From NCBI RefSeq assembly GCF_013003915.1, contig NZ_JABAIV010000008.1, positions 62,001-126,000 of the forward strand: a stretch of DNA of 64,000 nt, given 5' to 3'. The translations under genes and the position numbers were made by a program. The notes under the pieces are model-generated. The model did no database searches. It saw only the letters and a list, made by a program, of their open reading frames with translations, and had not been told where the DNA came from. Shown one piece after another: positions 46,351 through 55,342 of the stretch; position 1 is the first letter of the stretch, and the number at the start of each line of letters is the position of its first letter. The DNA comes from Telluria aromaticivorans. GTDB taxonomy: Bacteria; Pseudomonadota; Gammaproteobacteria; Burkholderiales; Burkholderiaceae_D.

Positions 46351-47919
46351 ATGATCAGCAAAGAAACGCGCGCATCGAAGCCCCTCACCACTTGCTTGGC
46401 CGCCCTTGTCGCCGCCGGCGTATTCGGTAGCGTGCAGGCTGCCCCGCCCTCGACAATGCGCGTGATCGTTGCGTTCAAGCCTGGCGCTGCCGCCAGCGTC
46501 AAATCCGCTGTCGGCGCCGCCAAGGGCGCCGTCAAGCACGAGATCTTCGGCATGAATGCCATGGCGATCGAAGTGCCCGCCGTTGCCCTGAAAGGCCTCG
46601 AGAACAACCCGAACGTGCAGTACATCGAAGAAGACGTGGTGCGCCGTCCTTTCGCCCTGACCAGTCCCTCGACAGGTACGCCTTATATTGCGGGCCAGTT
46701 GGTCCCCTACGGCATCAAGCTAGTCCAGGCTGACCAGCTGCCGGACAGCGCCGCCGCCAACCGCAAGGTCTGCATCATCGACTCCGGCTACGACCGTGCC
46801 CATGAAGACCTGTCGGGTAACGACGTGACCGGCGAATACGATGCGGGCACCGGCTGGTGGTACACCGACGAAAACCACCACGGCACCCATGTGGCCGGCA
46901 CCATCGCCGCGATCAACAACAGCGGCACCGGCGTGGTCGGCGTCAACGCCAACAAACAGCTCAAGCTGCACATCGTCAAGGTGTTCGGCAAGGACGGCTG
47001 GGCCTATTCCTCGACCCTGGCCTCGGCCGCCAACAAATGCGGGGCGGCAGGCGCGAACGTGATCAGCATGTCGCTGGGCGGGGATCGCAGGAGCCAGACC
47101 GAGCAGGTCGCCTTCGACAAGCTGTATGCCAAGGGCGTCTTGAGCGTCGCGGCAGCCGGTAACGACGGCAATCGCGCCGTGTCGTATCCGGCCAATTATC
47201 ACAGCGTGATGTCGATTGGCGCCCTGGACGAGAACAAGCAGTGGGCGAGCTTCTCGCAGTACAACAACAAGGTCGAGCTGTCGGCGCCTGGCGTCAGCGT
47301 GCTGTCCACGGTGCCGATGAATAGTGGCATCGAGGCCGCGTTGACGGTGGGCGATGTTCCCTTTGCCGCCGCGACGATGGAAGGTTCCCCTGTCAAGACG
47401 GCCACCGCGCCGCTGGCCGACTTCGGGCTCGGCGACAAGACGGATCCCCTTGTCAAGGGCAAGGTCTGCCTGATCCAGCGCGGCAGTATCGACTTCGCGA
47501 CCAAGGTGTCGAACTGCCAGACCAGCGGCGGCGTCGGGGCGGTGGTATACAACAACGTGGCAGGCGCGTTCGGCGGCACGCTGGGCACTACCGTGACCAC
47601 CATTCCATCGGTCACGGTATCGCAAGCCGATGGCAGTGCCATGCAGACGCAGCGGCTCGGCCAGAGCGCGACGGTGAGCGTGAAGGCAAGCAGCTACGCC
47701 TACTATGACGGCACCTCGATGGCGACCCCCCATGTGTCGGCCGTCGCCGCCCTGGTGTGGAGCTACTTCCCAGGCTGCACCGCCGCGCAGCTGCGTACCT
47801 CGCTGAACAACAGCGCACTGGATCTCGGCCCCGCGGGACGTGATACCCAGTACGGCTATGGTCTGGTACAGGCGAAAGCTGCCTACGACCGCATCAAGTC
47901 TCTGGATTGCGGCAAGTAA
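46351..47919 (+). CDS. Secreted subtilisin-like serine protease (S8) with PA insert
   Basis: 522 residues from ATG at 46351 (CGGAGA upstream). A signal peptide (about 1-30, ending VFGSVQA) and an I9-type propeptide (about 37-98: MRVIVAFKPGAAASVKSAVG to NPNVQYIEEDVV) precede the catalytic domain. The triad is D144 (KVCIIDSGYD), H177 (NHHGTHVAGTIAAINNS) and S456 (YYDGTSMATPHVSAVAALVW). The oxyanion Asn is in SVAAAGNDGNRAVSYPAN. A protease-associated (PA) domain of about 100 residues is inserted before the Ser segment (GKVCLIQRGSIDFATKVSNC). It is an extracellular peptidase. A terminator follows 15 bp after the stop. Confidence 0.95.
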   Translation: MISKETRASKPLTTCLAALVAAGVFGSVQAAPPSTMRVIVAFKPGAAASVKSAVGAAKGAVKHEIFGMNAMAIEVPAVALKGLENNPNVQYIEEDVVRRPFALTSPSTGTPYIAGQLVPYGIKLVQADQLPDSAAANRKVCIIDSGYDRAHEDLSGNDVTGEYDAGTGWWYTDENHHGTHVAGTIAAINNSGTGVVGVNANKQLKLHIVKVFGKDGWAYSSTLASAANKCGAAGANVISMSLGGDRRSQTEQVAFDKLYAKGVLSVAAAGNDGNRAVSYPANYHSVMSIGALDENKQWASFSQYNNKVELSAPGVSVLSTVPMNSGIEAALTVGDVPFAAATMEGSPVKTATAPLADFGLGDKTDPLVKGKVCLIQRGSIDFATKVSNCQTSGGVGAVVYNNVAGAFGGTLGTTVTTIPSVTVSQADGSAMQTQRLGQSATVSVKASSYAYYDGTSMATPHVSAVAALVWSYFPGCTAAQLRTSLNNSALDLGPAGRDTQYGYGLVQAKAAYDRIKSLDCGK

Positions 47920-47934
47920 TTCCTGATACTCCCG

Positions 47935-47962
47935 AAAAGGGCGCTTCGGCGTCCTTTTTTTT
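47935..47962 (+). terminator. Rho-independent terminator of the subtilase gene
   Basis: AAAAGGGCGC-TTCG-GCGTCCTTTT, with one mismatch, runs into further T. Just beyond, CACCGCGTGGGCGC (about 47981-47994) looks like a fragment of the palindromic repeat family. Confidence 0.8.
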
Positions 47963-47994
47963 CGGCGTCGCGCGGTGCTCACCGCGTGGGCGCA

Positions 47995-48744
47995 TCACAC
48001 TGCCATGTCGCGCAGGATGCGCGACGCATCCCGGTTCGCTCCCAGCACCGTCCCGTCGCGCATGTGGATTTGAAGTTGCGACTGGTCGTCGGCGCGCATC
48101 GACTCGACGAAATCGAGATTCACCAGCGCCGAGCGGTGGATGCGCACGAAGCGCGCCGGGTCGAGCTGGGCTTCGAGTTCCGAAATGCCGATGCGGACCA
48201 GGAAGTGCTGCCCGCGCGCCGCGATCACGGTGTATTTCGAATCGGCCTTCATGTATTCGATATCGCCGGCGGCGAGCGGGAAGATGCGGCCGCGGTCGCG
48301 CACGAGGATGCGTTCCAGCCGCGCCGGGGCAGCCATCGGGCTGCTCGCCTGTACCAGCGCGCCTTCGAGCGACGCCCGTTCGTGGCCGGGACCTTCGAGC
48401 AGCCGCGCCACCGCAGAAGCAAAACGCGCCTGCGTAAATGGCTTGAGCAGGTAGTCCACCGCATTCAGTTCGAAGGCCGTCACCGCGTATTGGTCGTAGG
48501 CCGTGGTGAACACGATCTGTGGCAGGTAGTCGAGCCGGCGCAGCACTTCCAGCCCGGTCATCTCGGGCATCTGGATGTCCATGAACACGACGTCCGGTCG
48601 CAGGCGCCCGATTCTCTCCAGGGCACTCGCCCCATCGGACGCTTCGCCCACGAGGCGCAGGGACTGGTGCGCATAGATGGCGTCGCGCAGCACGTCGCGC
48701 GCCAGCGGCTCGTCCTCGGCGAAGAAGGCGGTCTTGGTCGTCAT
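47995..48744 (-). CDS. LytTR-type response regulator
   Basis: 249 residues from ATG at 48744. The receiver domain (1-120) has acidic E10/D11, phospho-acceptor D56 (DVVFMDIQMPEMTGLEVL) and FTTAYDQYAVTAFELNAVDY with LLKPF holding the switch and Lys. The C-terminal LytTR DNA-binding domain (about 145-249) shows ILVRDRGRIFPLAAGDIEYM, KYTVIAARGQHFLVRIGISE and FVRIHRSALVNLDFVESMRA. It pairs with the histidine kinase whose stop overlaps its start by four bases. AlgR/LytR-type targets are unknown here. Confidence 0.95.
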   Translation of the reverse strand: MTTKTAFFAEDEPLARDVLRDAIYAHQSLRLVGEASDGASALERIGRLRPDVVFMDIQMPEMTGLEVLRRLDYLPQIVFTTAYDQYAVTAFELNAVDYLLKPFTQARFASAVARLLEGPGHERASLEGALVQASSPMAAPARLERILVRDRGRIFPLAAGDIEYMKADSKYTVIAARGQHFLVRIGISELEAQLDPARFVRIHRSALVNLDFVESMRADDQSQLQIHMRDGTVLGANRDASRILRDMAV

Positions 48745-49817
48745 GCGTAGCTCTCCTGGCGTGCGGCGGGAATGGTGACGGCGACACTGAAACCCGCGCC
48801 CGGGGCGCACTGTACCCGCAGCGCGGCGCGGCTGCCGTAGTCGAGCTGCAGGCGCCGTTCGACGGTGCGCAGGCCGAGACCATTCGAGGCCGCGACGGCA
48901 GTCGGGTCGGCCCCGGGGCCGGTGTCGCGTACCGTCATGGTCAGCGCGCCGCTTGTCGCATCGCGCCGGGTGCGGATCTGCAGGATGCCGGGACGGCTGT
49001 GCGGGTTGAACGCATGCTTGATGCTGTTCTCGACCAGCGGCTGCAGCGACAGCGCGGGCAGCGGATGGTCGCCCGCATCTTCGTCGAGGTCCCATTCGAC
49101 GTGCAGGCGCTCGCCCAGGCGCAGCTGCTCCAGCTCAAGGTAGTCGCGCACGAAACCGAGTTCCGCGTCGAGGGTCACGCGGTCGCTGCCGCTGCGCTCG
49201 GTGTCGAGCACATAGCGCAGCATGTCCGAGAACTGGAACAGCGCCGTTTCCGCCGCGGCCGGGTTGCGCTGGGTGAGCGCGATGATCGAGTGCAGGGTGT
49301 TGAACAGGAAGTGCGGATTGAGCTTGTTGCGCAGCGCGCTCAGCTCCGAGGCGACGAGCAATGTACGCGCCTGCTGCGCGGCCAGCGCCTGCTGCTGCGC
49401 GGCCATGCCGGCACGAACCGTGTGGAAGATCCCCGCCACCAGCGCATAACTCATCAGGCTGTACATGAAGGGCCAGGCATGCCATTGGATCGAGCGCGTG
49501 ACGGCTCCCAGCATCGCCAGGGTCAGCAGGTGGGAGCCGACGGCGAAGCAGAGCGCCGCGCAGGCGTGGATGCCGACCAGGGCGAAGCCCCGCACCGCGC
49601 GCGCTTCCAGCCGGCCGGTGAGTGGCCACACCAGCGCCAGCAGGGCGGCGGCGGGAATCGTGCTGTAGACGCCCTGCAGCAGGTCGAGCCAGCGCACTCC
49701 CCCGTCCAGCGTGTCGGCCTGCAGCACGAAGCCGACGATGACGCCATACAGGCTCCAGCCGGCGATGTAGGCGCGCCACATGAGCGGAACGCGTGCGAAG
49801 AAGGTGGTCGGTTTCAT
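48741..49817 (-). CDS. LytS/YehU-type sensor histidine kinase
   Basis: 358 residues. Four N-terminal membrane helices (about 13-132: AYIAGWSLYGVIVGFVLQA, IPAAALLALVWPLTG, VGIHACAALCFAVGSHLLTL, WPFMYSLMSYALVAGIF) are followed by a coiled segment (AAQQQALAAQQARTLLVASE). The His_kinase domain has H169 in ALRNKLNPHFLFNTLHSIIA, then LQPLVENSIKHAFNPHSRPG (N box) and VRDTGPGADP with NGLGLRTVERRL (G boxes). No periplasmic sensor domain is visible, so the signal may be membrane-derived. It forms one transcription unit with the LytTR regulator. Confidence 0.94.
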   Translation of the reverse strand: MKPTTFFARVPLMWRAYIAGWSLYGVIVGFVLQADTLDGGVRWLDLLQGVYSTIPAAALLALVWPLTGRLEARAVRGFALVGIHACAALCFAVGSHLLTLAMLGAVTRSIQWHAWPFMYSLMSYALVAGIFHTVRAGMAAQQQALAAQQARTLLVASELSALRNKLNPHFLFNTLHSIIALTQRNPAAAETALFQFSDMLRYVLDTERSGSDRVTLDAELGFVRDYLELEQLRLGERLHVEWDLDEDAGDHPLPALSLQPLVENSIKHAFNPHSRPGILQIRTRRDATSGALTMTVRDTGPGADPTAVAASNGLGLRTVERRLQLDYGSRAALRVQCAPGAGFSVAVTIPAARQESYA

Positions 49818-50083
49818 GGGGCTAGTATGGCGCGGCAGCCTGCACCTGCGTCAGGCCGTGCGACGGATTGCGGGAACACGACGTGGATTGCGGATGCCGT
49901 GGAATCAAGTGCAGCCGAGTGTAGCAATTTCAGGGTGGGCCGCCTATCCCTACCTGCCCTGCATGACAGGGTCTCGTCCACGCCCGACACCGATTGCAAG
50001 TTGGCGCCCCTTTGCGTAAAGTCGTGCAGACTCGACAGCACAGAAGCCCCGTTGCGACTGCTTACCCGCCGCAAAGACCCGCC

Positions 50084-51229
50084 ATGACCCAGATTCCAGC
50101 ATCTCTTTCGCCCGCACGCTGGGCCATCTCCACCGTCTTCCTGCTCAATGGCGCCGGCATCGGCCTGTGGGCCGCGCACGTGCCGGTGGTGCAGGCACGC
50201 ACCGGCATCGACACTGCAACCCTGAGCATGGTCCTGCTCACCATCGCGGCCGGCGCCCTGCTGGCGATGCCGCTGATGGGCGGCTTCACCGCGCGCTGGG
50301 GAACGCGCCGCATGACGCTGCTGGCCGGCTTCGCCTTTGCGGCGACGCTGGCCGTGGTGATGGGCGTAAGCGACCTGCGCCTGCTGTTCCTGGTCGCCTT
50401 TGCCTTCGGCGTCAGCAACGGCGCTTTGGACGTGGCCATGAACGCTAACGCCAGCGAGGTCGAAACCGCGCGCGGCGTGCCGACCATGTCGTCCTTCCAC
50501 GGTTTCTTCAGCCTCGGCGGCCTGCTGGGCGCGGCGCTGGGCGGCGTGATGATCAGCCAGGGCTGGGGTGACGGGCAGGGCGCGTTCGCCATGGCCATCA
50601 TGACTGCGATCGCGCTGGTGTTCGCAGCACCCCGTGTGATGGCCTTCACCCCGACCCATGAAGCCGGCAGCCATTTCCAGCTGCCCCGCGGTGCGGCCCT
50701 GAGCCTCGGCCTGCTGGCGCTGCTGTGCTTTGCGGTGGAGGGCGCGCTGGTCGACTGGAGCGCGCTGCTGATGCAGGAGCGTACCGCGGCCGCACCGGCG
50801 ACGGCGGCGCTGGCTTATTCGGCCTTCTCGATCGCGATGGCAGCCTGCCGCTTCGCGGGCGATCGCCTGATCCTGCGCTTCGGCGCCATGCGCGTGATGG
50901 TGCTGGGCGGGCTGGCGATGTTCGCGGGCCTGGCGACTGCGGTGCTGAGCACGCACTTCCTGCTGTCGGCGGCGGGCTTTGCGCTGATCGGGATTGGGGC
51001 GGCCAACGTGGTGCCGCTGTTGTTTGGTGCCGCATCGCGCATTCCGGGCATGAGTGCGGGTGCTGGCGTGGCTGCGGTGGCGACGCTGGGCTATGGCGGA
51101 CTGCTGCTGGCGCCGCCGGTGCTGGGGTATATCGCGGCGCAGGCCAGCATCATGGTGGCGCTGGGGGCACTGTCGCTGTCGGGGCTGGTCATTGCACTCA
51201 GTGCGGGGATTATCAAGCGGCAGGCTTGA
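50084..51229 (+). CDS. MFS transporter, YbjJ/fucose-permease-like
   Basis: 381 residues from ATG at 50084 with about twelve helices. The opening RWAISTVFLLNGAGIGLWAA and HVPVVQARTGIDTATLSMVL, then FGVSNGALDVAMNANASEVE and PTMSSFHGFFSLGGLLGAAL, are characteristic of the YbjJ-like subgroup. EGALVDWSALLMQE follows in the second half. The substrate is unknown. It is divergent from the histidine kinase gene, leaving about 266 bp between them with no other gene. Confidence 0.88.
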   Translation: MTQIPASLSPARWAISTVFLLNGAGIGLWAAHVPVVQARTGIDTATLSMVLLTIAAGALLAMPLMGGFTARWGTRRMTLLAGFAFAATLAVVMGVSDLRLLFLVAFAFGVSNGALDVAMNANASEVETARGVPTMSSFHGFFSLGGLLGAALGGVMISQGWGDGQGAFAMAIMTAIALVFAAPRVMAFTPTHEAGSHFQLPRGAALSLGLLALLCFAVEGALVDWSALLMQERTAAAPATAALAYSAFSIAMAACRFAGDRLILRFGAMRVMVLGGLAMFAGLATAVLSTHFLLSAAGFALIGIGAANVVPLLFGAASRIPGMSAGAGVAAVATLGYGGLLLAPPVLGYIAAQASIMVALGALSLSGLVIALSAGIIKRQA

Positions 51230-51347
51230 TCTCCACAATTTTTTTGACTGGTTTCCAAGACAGGATGCTTTGTACACTGAGCCTTGGCAAGGTCTGCAAT
51301 CGGGTTCAATTGCGGACGTTGACGGCAACATCACTGAGGGACCTACG

Positions 51348-51569
51348 ATGAAGAGAAATATACGTAAAAAGGAAAGCAAAGGTCCCATGCCGCCCTTCAG
51401 TAAGTTGCCGATTTGCCTTGCAATCGGATGTGGCATTGGCCTTGCTTTCGGAAGCCTGGCCCTTGGGGTTGGTATCGGTGTTGCTATCGGAATAACGCTC
51501 GATGCATTTCTTCGTAACCGGATAGTGGGCAAAGATAAGGCGGTAGAGGACGACTGTGCCAAAGAATGA
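51348..51569 (+). CDS. Small membrane protein with glycine-zipper helix
   Basis: 73 residues from ATG at 51348, with GAGGGA upstream. A basic N-terminus (MKRNIRKKESKG) precedes a Gly-rich hydrophobic stretch LAIGCGIGLAFGSLALGVGI with GVAIGITLDAF, which has the small-xxx-small pattern of glycine-zipper helices, then a charged tail. No family is recognised. It is the first of four small genes of unknown function in a row. Composition is lower in GC than the preceding transporter. Confidence 0.65.
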   Translation: MKRNIRKKESKGPMPPFSKLPICLAIGCGIGLAFGSLALGVGIGVAIGITLDAFLRNRIVGKDKAVEDDCAKE

Positions 51570-51663
51570 CCCCACCGCTGACCGCTTCGGGTCGGTTGCG
51601 GAAGTGCGCACGACATGCGTGCCCATTACCGGCCTGTCTGGCCATGACGATAAAGGGAGAATG

Positions 51664-52092
51664 ATGCATATTGAGGAAATTCGTTTTGACGAGGTGTTCG
51701 ACGTCCAAGCCCTCCGAGGTGACTTCAGCTTCTCGACGCGAGGACGGCCCAGCTATGGCGTCAATCTTGGAAATAACATCATTCCGAGTCCGGGCGCGAC
51801 CTTCGCGGTTGCTTTCGTAAAACCGGGCGACTGGTCGACGGTGCTGGCATGGCGGGATCTCGCGTCAAAGAAAGTCAAGTTCAAGCAGTCGAGCTGGATC
51901 GCTGTACTGCTCGCGGCAAGCGACTTGATCTTGTTTGGTCCTTTGTTCATTGCGGGCGGTCTCGCGCTCGCTGGGGAATGGATAGTGGCGGGCGTTTTCG
52001 CAGCGCTGTTTGCCGTTGGCGTTCTCACCATGCTTACTCGCGGGGTGATGCGCAATCGCATGGTAGAGCGGGCCTTGCTCGCTGTCGGATAA
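51664..52092 (+). CDS. Hypothetical two-helix membrane protein
   Basis: 142 residues from ATG at 51664; the adjacent ATG at 51661 is too close to the AGGGAGA ribosome site. The soluble N-terminal ~75 residues look like a small beta domain (FDEVFDVQALRGDFSFSTRG, NNIIPSPGATFAVAFVKPGD). They are followed by two adjacent helices (IAVLLAASDLILFGPLFIAG and IVAGVFAALFAVGVLTML) and a short basic tail. An OB- or NfeD-like arrangement is possible. Family not recognised. Confidence 0.65.
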   Translation: MHIEEIRFDEVFDVQALRGDFSFSTRGRPSYGVNLGNNIIPSPGATFAVAFVKPGDWSTVLAWRDLASKKVKFKQSSWIAVLLAASDLILFGPLFIAGGLALAGEWIVAGVFAALFAVGVLTMLTRGVMRNRMVERALLAVG

Positions 52093-52234
52093 AGCACGAT
52101 CGAAAAATGCCGACATCACTCGCTACGGCTGCCCGGTTTTATCGCATTAGTCGCGAGCTTGGCCTTTGCCTTCCCGGCCAGGCAAGGATGTGGGCGATCG
52201 GTGTCATCGACAAGATGCGGGAACCGCCAGGCAC

Positions 52235-52390
52235 ATGCGAACCAAGAAAATATTGCTTTCTACCTTACTGCTCGCGGCACTCGTCGTCCTTGGGTTTTGG
52301 GTACGAGATGAACTGCGAATAGACAGCTGCCTGGACCATGGCGGCAGGTGGAATGGAGATCTTCGGATGTGCGAAGGAGCTTCGACATGA
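52235..52390 (+). CDS. Very small membrane-anchored protein with Cys pair
   Basis: 51 residues from ATG at 52235. One N-terminal helix (ILLSTLLLAALVVLGFWV) is followed by a short periplasmic-side motif SCLDHGGRWNGDLRMC. The CxxHGGxWxxxxxxC pattern occurs in various small hypothetical proteins. The stop overlaps the start of the next gene (ATGA), indicating translational coupling. No ribosome site stands out. Confidence 0.6.
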   Translation: MRTKKILLSTLLLAALVVLGFWVRDELRIDSCLDHGGRWNGDLRMCEGAST

Positions 52391-53136
52391 ACCCACGTGC
52401 CCGACCCCTCCCCCTTACGCGTTCCACTGCAGTAGCACGCATGCGCGCCCGCCTGCTGCGCGACAGCTTCCCTCGCATCCAGATGTTCATCCTGGTATCC
52501 CTTACCGGTTTGGCCGGTTTCGGTGCGTCGATTGCCATGCTCGCCGCCGGGATCGATGCGATGGCGCTGCGCTACACGCTCGCGATGGGCGTCGCCTACA
52601 TCGTGTTCCTGCTGCTGCTCTGGCTATGGTTGCGCACTAGCGCAGCGGATTACATTGACCTTGTGCCGACCGACCCAGGCGGTGGACAAGGCGCTGAGGG
52701 CGCTGCCGAGTTTACGGGTGGTGGCGGAAGCTTCGACGGCGGCGGCGCCAGCGCCAACTTCGATGTCGGCACAGGCGACAGCGCCATCGACAGCGTCGTG
52801 GAAAAGCCGCTCGAAGTCATCGGGCATGCAGAGGACGCCGCGATCCCCCTGGTCGTTGTCCTGCTTGCCCTGGGCATCGCGCTGTCATCGCTGTTCGTGA
52901 TCTGGTCGGCGCCGATCCTGTTTGCCGAGATCCTGGTGGATGGACTGCTGGCGGCGGGCCTGTACCGGCGCCTGCGAGTGCTGGATCCGCAACACTGGAT
53001 GGTCGCGGCGCTCAAGCGCACGATCATTCCGTTCGTCCTGACCACGCTGCTGGTGGCCGGCGCAGGCTGGGGCATGCAGGCCTATGCGCCCGAGGCCCGG
53101 TCGCTGGGCGGCGTCCTGCTCCATCAATCGCCTTGA
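52387..53136 (+). CDS. Hypothetical four-helix membrane protein with Gly-rich loop
   Basis: 249 residues from ATG at 52387, with AAGGAG 9 bp upstream, inside the preceding gene. Helices: IQMFILVSLTGLAGFGASIA, YTLAMGVAYIVFLLLLWLWL, IPLVVVLLALGIALSSLFVI, and a fourth near TIIPFVLTTLLVAGAGWGMQ. Between helices 2 and 3 is a low-complexity Gly/Asp/Ser loop (FTGGGGSFDGGGASANFDVG). This architecture is recurrent in unannotated proteobacterial membrane proteins; function is unknown. It is coupled to the 51-residue gene upstream. Confidence 0.75.
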   Translation: MNPRARPLPLTRSTAVARMRARLLRDSFPRIQMFILVSLTGLAGFGASIAMLAAGIDAMALRYTLAMGVAYIVFLLLLWLWLRTSAADYIDLVPTDPGGGQGAEGAAEFTGGGGSFDGGGASANFDVGTGDSAIDSVVEKPLEVIGHAEDAAIPLVVVLLALGIALSSLFVIWSAPILFAEILVDGLLAAGLYRRLRVLDPQHWMVAALKRTIIPFVLTTLLVAGAGWGMQAYAPEARSLGGVLLHQSP

Positions 53137-53155
53137 CCGTAACCCGGGATTTCCC

Positions 53156-53902
53156 TCAGCGCCCGCCCGAAACGTCGATGAAGCTGCCCGTCGTATACGA
53201 GGCCTCATCCGACAGCAGCCACAACACGGCATGGGCCACCTCACGCGGAAGTCCGCCACGGCCCATCGGCACCGAGGAAGCCAGGCGCGCAACGCGTCCG
53301 GGTTCACCACCGCTGGCGTGCATGCCGGTTTCAATCAGCCCGGGACGTACGCCGTTCACCCGGATACCTTCTGGCGCAACCTCCTTCGACAGGCCGATCG
53401 TCAGCGCATCCAGGGCCGCTTTCGAGGCCGCGTAGTCCACATACTCGTTGGCCGCGCCAAGCACGGCTGCGCGCGACGAGACATTGACGATCCCGCCCCC
53501 GGCGCCGCCATGCCGGGTCGACATGCGGCGCACCGCCTCGCGCGCACAGAGCATGGCGCCGACGACATTGGTCATCATGATGCGACGAATCCGGGCGGCG
53601 CTCATCTGGTCGACGCGCGTTTGTTGGGACAGCACGCCGGCATTGTTGACCAATGCATCCAGGCGCCCGAAGCGCTCGTCGATTGACGCGAACATGCGTT
53701 CTACCTGTGCTTCATCGGCGATATCGGCCTGGATCGCAAACGCCGTGCCTCCTTGGCGCTCGATGGCATCGACGACAGTGGCGGCGGCAGCCGCGTCTGC
53801 CAGGTAGTTGATGCAGACCTGGTAGCCCAGTTGCGCGGCGTGGATCGCGCATGCCGCGCCGATCCCGCGTCCGCCGCCCGTGATGAGGATGGTTTTTTTC
53901 AT
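53156..53902 (-). CDS. Short-chain dehydrogenase/reductase (SDR)
   Basis: 248 residues. Classical SDR: cofactor motif ILITGGGRGIGAACAIHAAQ at the N-terminus, LVNNAGVLSQQT, catalytic Ser in IVNVSSRAAVLG, YxxxK as YVDYAASKAALDAL and PG near IRVNGVRPGLIETGMHASGG. The C-terminus ASYTTGSFIDVSGGR is typical of FabG-like and glucose-dehydrogenase-like members. Lack of an acidic residue after the first strand (CINYLADA) suggests NADP+. The substrate is unknown. The gene precedes none of its neighbours closely enough to prove an operon (12 bp from thpR, same strand). Confidence 0.9.
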   Translation of the reverse strand: MKKTILITGGGRGIGAACAIHAAQLGYQVCINYLADAAAAATVVDAIERQGGTAFAIQADIADEAQVERMFASIDERFGRLDALVNNAGVLSQQTRVDQMSAARIRRIMMTNVVGAMLCAREAVRRMSTRHGGAGGGIVNVSSRAAVLGAANEYVDYAASKAALDALTIGLSKEVAPEGIRVNGVRPGLIETGMHASGGEPGRVARLASSVPMGRGGLPREVAHAVLWLLSDEASYTTGSFIDVSGGR

Positions 53903-53914
53903 GTGGCGTCAATG

Positions 53915-54421
53915 TCAGCTGTAAGCGCGCAGGACCGTGTACACGCTATTTTTCGATTCGACGAGTGCATATCCACGCACGTCCCAGGAGACCGGCGGGA
54001 GGCCGGCAGGCATGGCAGCCCCGGTGGCGCGACGTGCCATGGTCACGTGCGGACGGTAGGGGCGGGACTCCGGGTGCAGGCCGAGCGCGACCAGGGATTC
54101 CGCCAGGCGCGCGTGCAGCGCCAGCAGTGCAGGCGGCGCCTGCTCCGGTTCCAGCACGGCGATCCCGTTATGCCAGACGGCGGGAGTAGCCAGCTCGAGC
54201 CGGAACGGTTCGAACGGTACGCTGAAACCGTCGAGAAATTCCTGCAGCCGCTCGCCCGGCAAGCCCCCGAGGAAATGCAGGGTCACGTGCAGCTTGTCGA
54301 AAGCAACGGGTGTGGCGCCCTTCACCCACCCCCAGGCGTCGCGCCATTCCTTTAACAGGTGGCGCATGGCCGGGTCAGGCCACAGGGCCAGGAACAGGCG
54401 GTTGGTGGGTTGCCTGTCCAT
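53915..54421 (-). CDS. thpR: RNA 2',3'-cyclic phosphodiesterase
   Basis: 168 residues. ATG at 54421 is preferred over 54427 because GAGG lies 8 bp upstream. It is a 2H phosphoesterase: the two HxT motifs are KLHVTLHFLGGLP and RPHVTMARRA. RLFLALWPDPAMRHLL is the family's N-terminal strand and helix. The enzyme hydrolyses RNA 2',3'-cyclic phosphates or ligates tRNA halves in vitro. It is transcribed just after panB with 10 bp between them. Confidence 0.92.
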   Translation of the reverse strand: MDRQPTNRLFLALWPDPAMRHLLKEWRDAWGWVKGATPVAFDKLHVTLHFLGGLPGERLQEFLDGFSVPFEPFRLELATPAVWHNGIAVLEPEQAPPALLALHARLAESLVALGLHPESRPYRPHVTMARRATGAAMPAGLPPVSWDVRGYALVESKNSVYTVLRAYS

Positions 54422-54431
54422 CCGCATCACC

Positions 54432-55280
54432 TCAGAAGCAGTGTTCCGGCCCCGGGAAGCTGCCGTCCTTCACCGCCGTCACATAGCTTGTTACGGCGGC
54501 GTCGATGCTGGCCTGGCCTTCCATGAAGTTCTTCACGAAGCGCGCCTTGTGGCCTGGGAAGACGCCCAGCAGGTCGTGCATCACCAGCACCTGGCCGGAG
54601 CAGTCCGGGCCGGCGCCGATGCCGATGGTCGGGATGGCCAGCAGTTCGGTGACGTCCTTGCCCAGCGCCGCCGGAATGGCTTCCAGTACCACCATCGAGG
54701 CGCCCGCTGCCTGCAGCGCCAGGCCGTCGGCCTTGAGCTGCTCGGCCGCGGCGTCGGTCTTGCCCTGCACCTTGAAGCCGCCGAAGGTGTGCACGAACTG
54801 CGGGGTCAGGCCGATGTGGGCGCACACCGGGATGCCGCGCTCCACCAGGAAGCGCACGGTCTCGGCCAGCCAGGCGCCGCCTTCGATCTTGACCATCTGG
54901 GCGCCGGCGCGCATCAGCGTTACCGCGTTGTTATAGGCTTCCACCGGGGTGGTGTAGCTGCCGAAGGGCATATCGGCCAGCACCAGGGCCAGCTTGTTGC
55001 CGCGTGCGACCGAGGCCGTGTGGTAGGCGACATCAAGCACCGTCACCGGCAAGGTCGAGTCGTAGCCGGCGCAGACCATGCCGAGCGAATCGCCGATCAG
55101 CAGCACGTCGACCGAGCAGCGGTCCATCAGCGAGGCGAAGCTGGCATCGTACGCGGTCAGCATCGCGATCTTGTCGCCTGCGGTGCGCATGGCCAGCAGC
55201 GACGGCGCGGTGATGGCTTTGCGCGCGCGTTTCGGTGCGTCGTTGGCGGCCGGGTCCTGGCCCTGCAGGTAAGCGCTCAT
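54432..55280 (-). CDS. panB: 3-methyl-2-oxobutanoate hydroxymethyltransferase
   Basis: 282 residues from ATG at 55280 with AAGGAAT upstream. It makes ketopantoate from alpha-ketoisovalerate in pantothenate synthesis, using methylene-tetrahydrofolate. Motifs: [40 protein letters not shown] (metal Asp), [57 protein letters not shown] and the Glu in [12 protein letters not shown], then [15 protein letters not shown]. It is linked to folK, which supplies folate, across a gene remnant. Confidence 0.97.
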   Translation of the reverse strand: MSAYLQGQDPAANDAPKRARKAITAPSLLAMRTAGDKIAMLTAYDASFASLMDRCSVDVLLIGDSLGMVCAGYDSTLPVTVLDVAYHTASVARGNKLALVLADMPFGSYTTPVEAYNNAVTLMRAGAQMVKIEGGAWLAETVRFLVERGIPVCAHIGLTPQFVHTFGGFKVQGKTDAAAEQLKADGLALQAAGASMVVLEAIPAALGKDVTELLAIPTIGIGAGPDCSGQVLVMHDLLGVFPGHKARFVKNFMEGQASIDAAVTSYVTAVKDGSFPGPEHCF

Positions 55281-55342
55281 GGGATTCCTTTTAAGACGGT
55301 CGTTCGGAATTGCGTAGTGTAATGCGCCTGCCGCAATCCTGC

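Noticed and set aside
49930..49990. Further copy of the palindromic repeat (CAGGGTGGGC)
   Set aside because: Only about ten bases match one end and no partner arm is present; a chance match is likely in GC-rich DNA.
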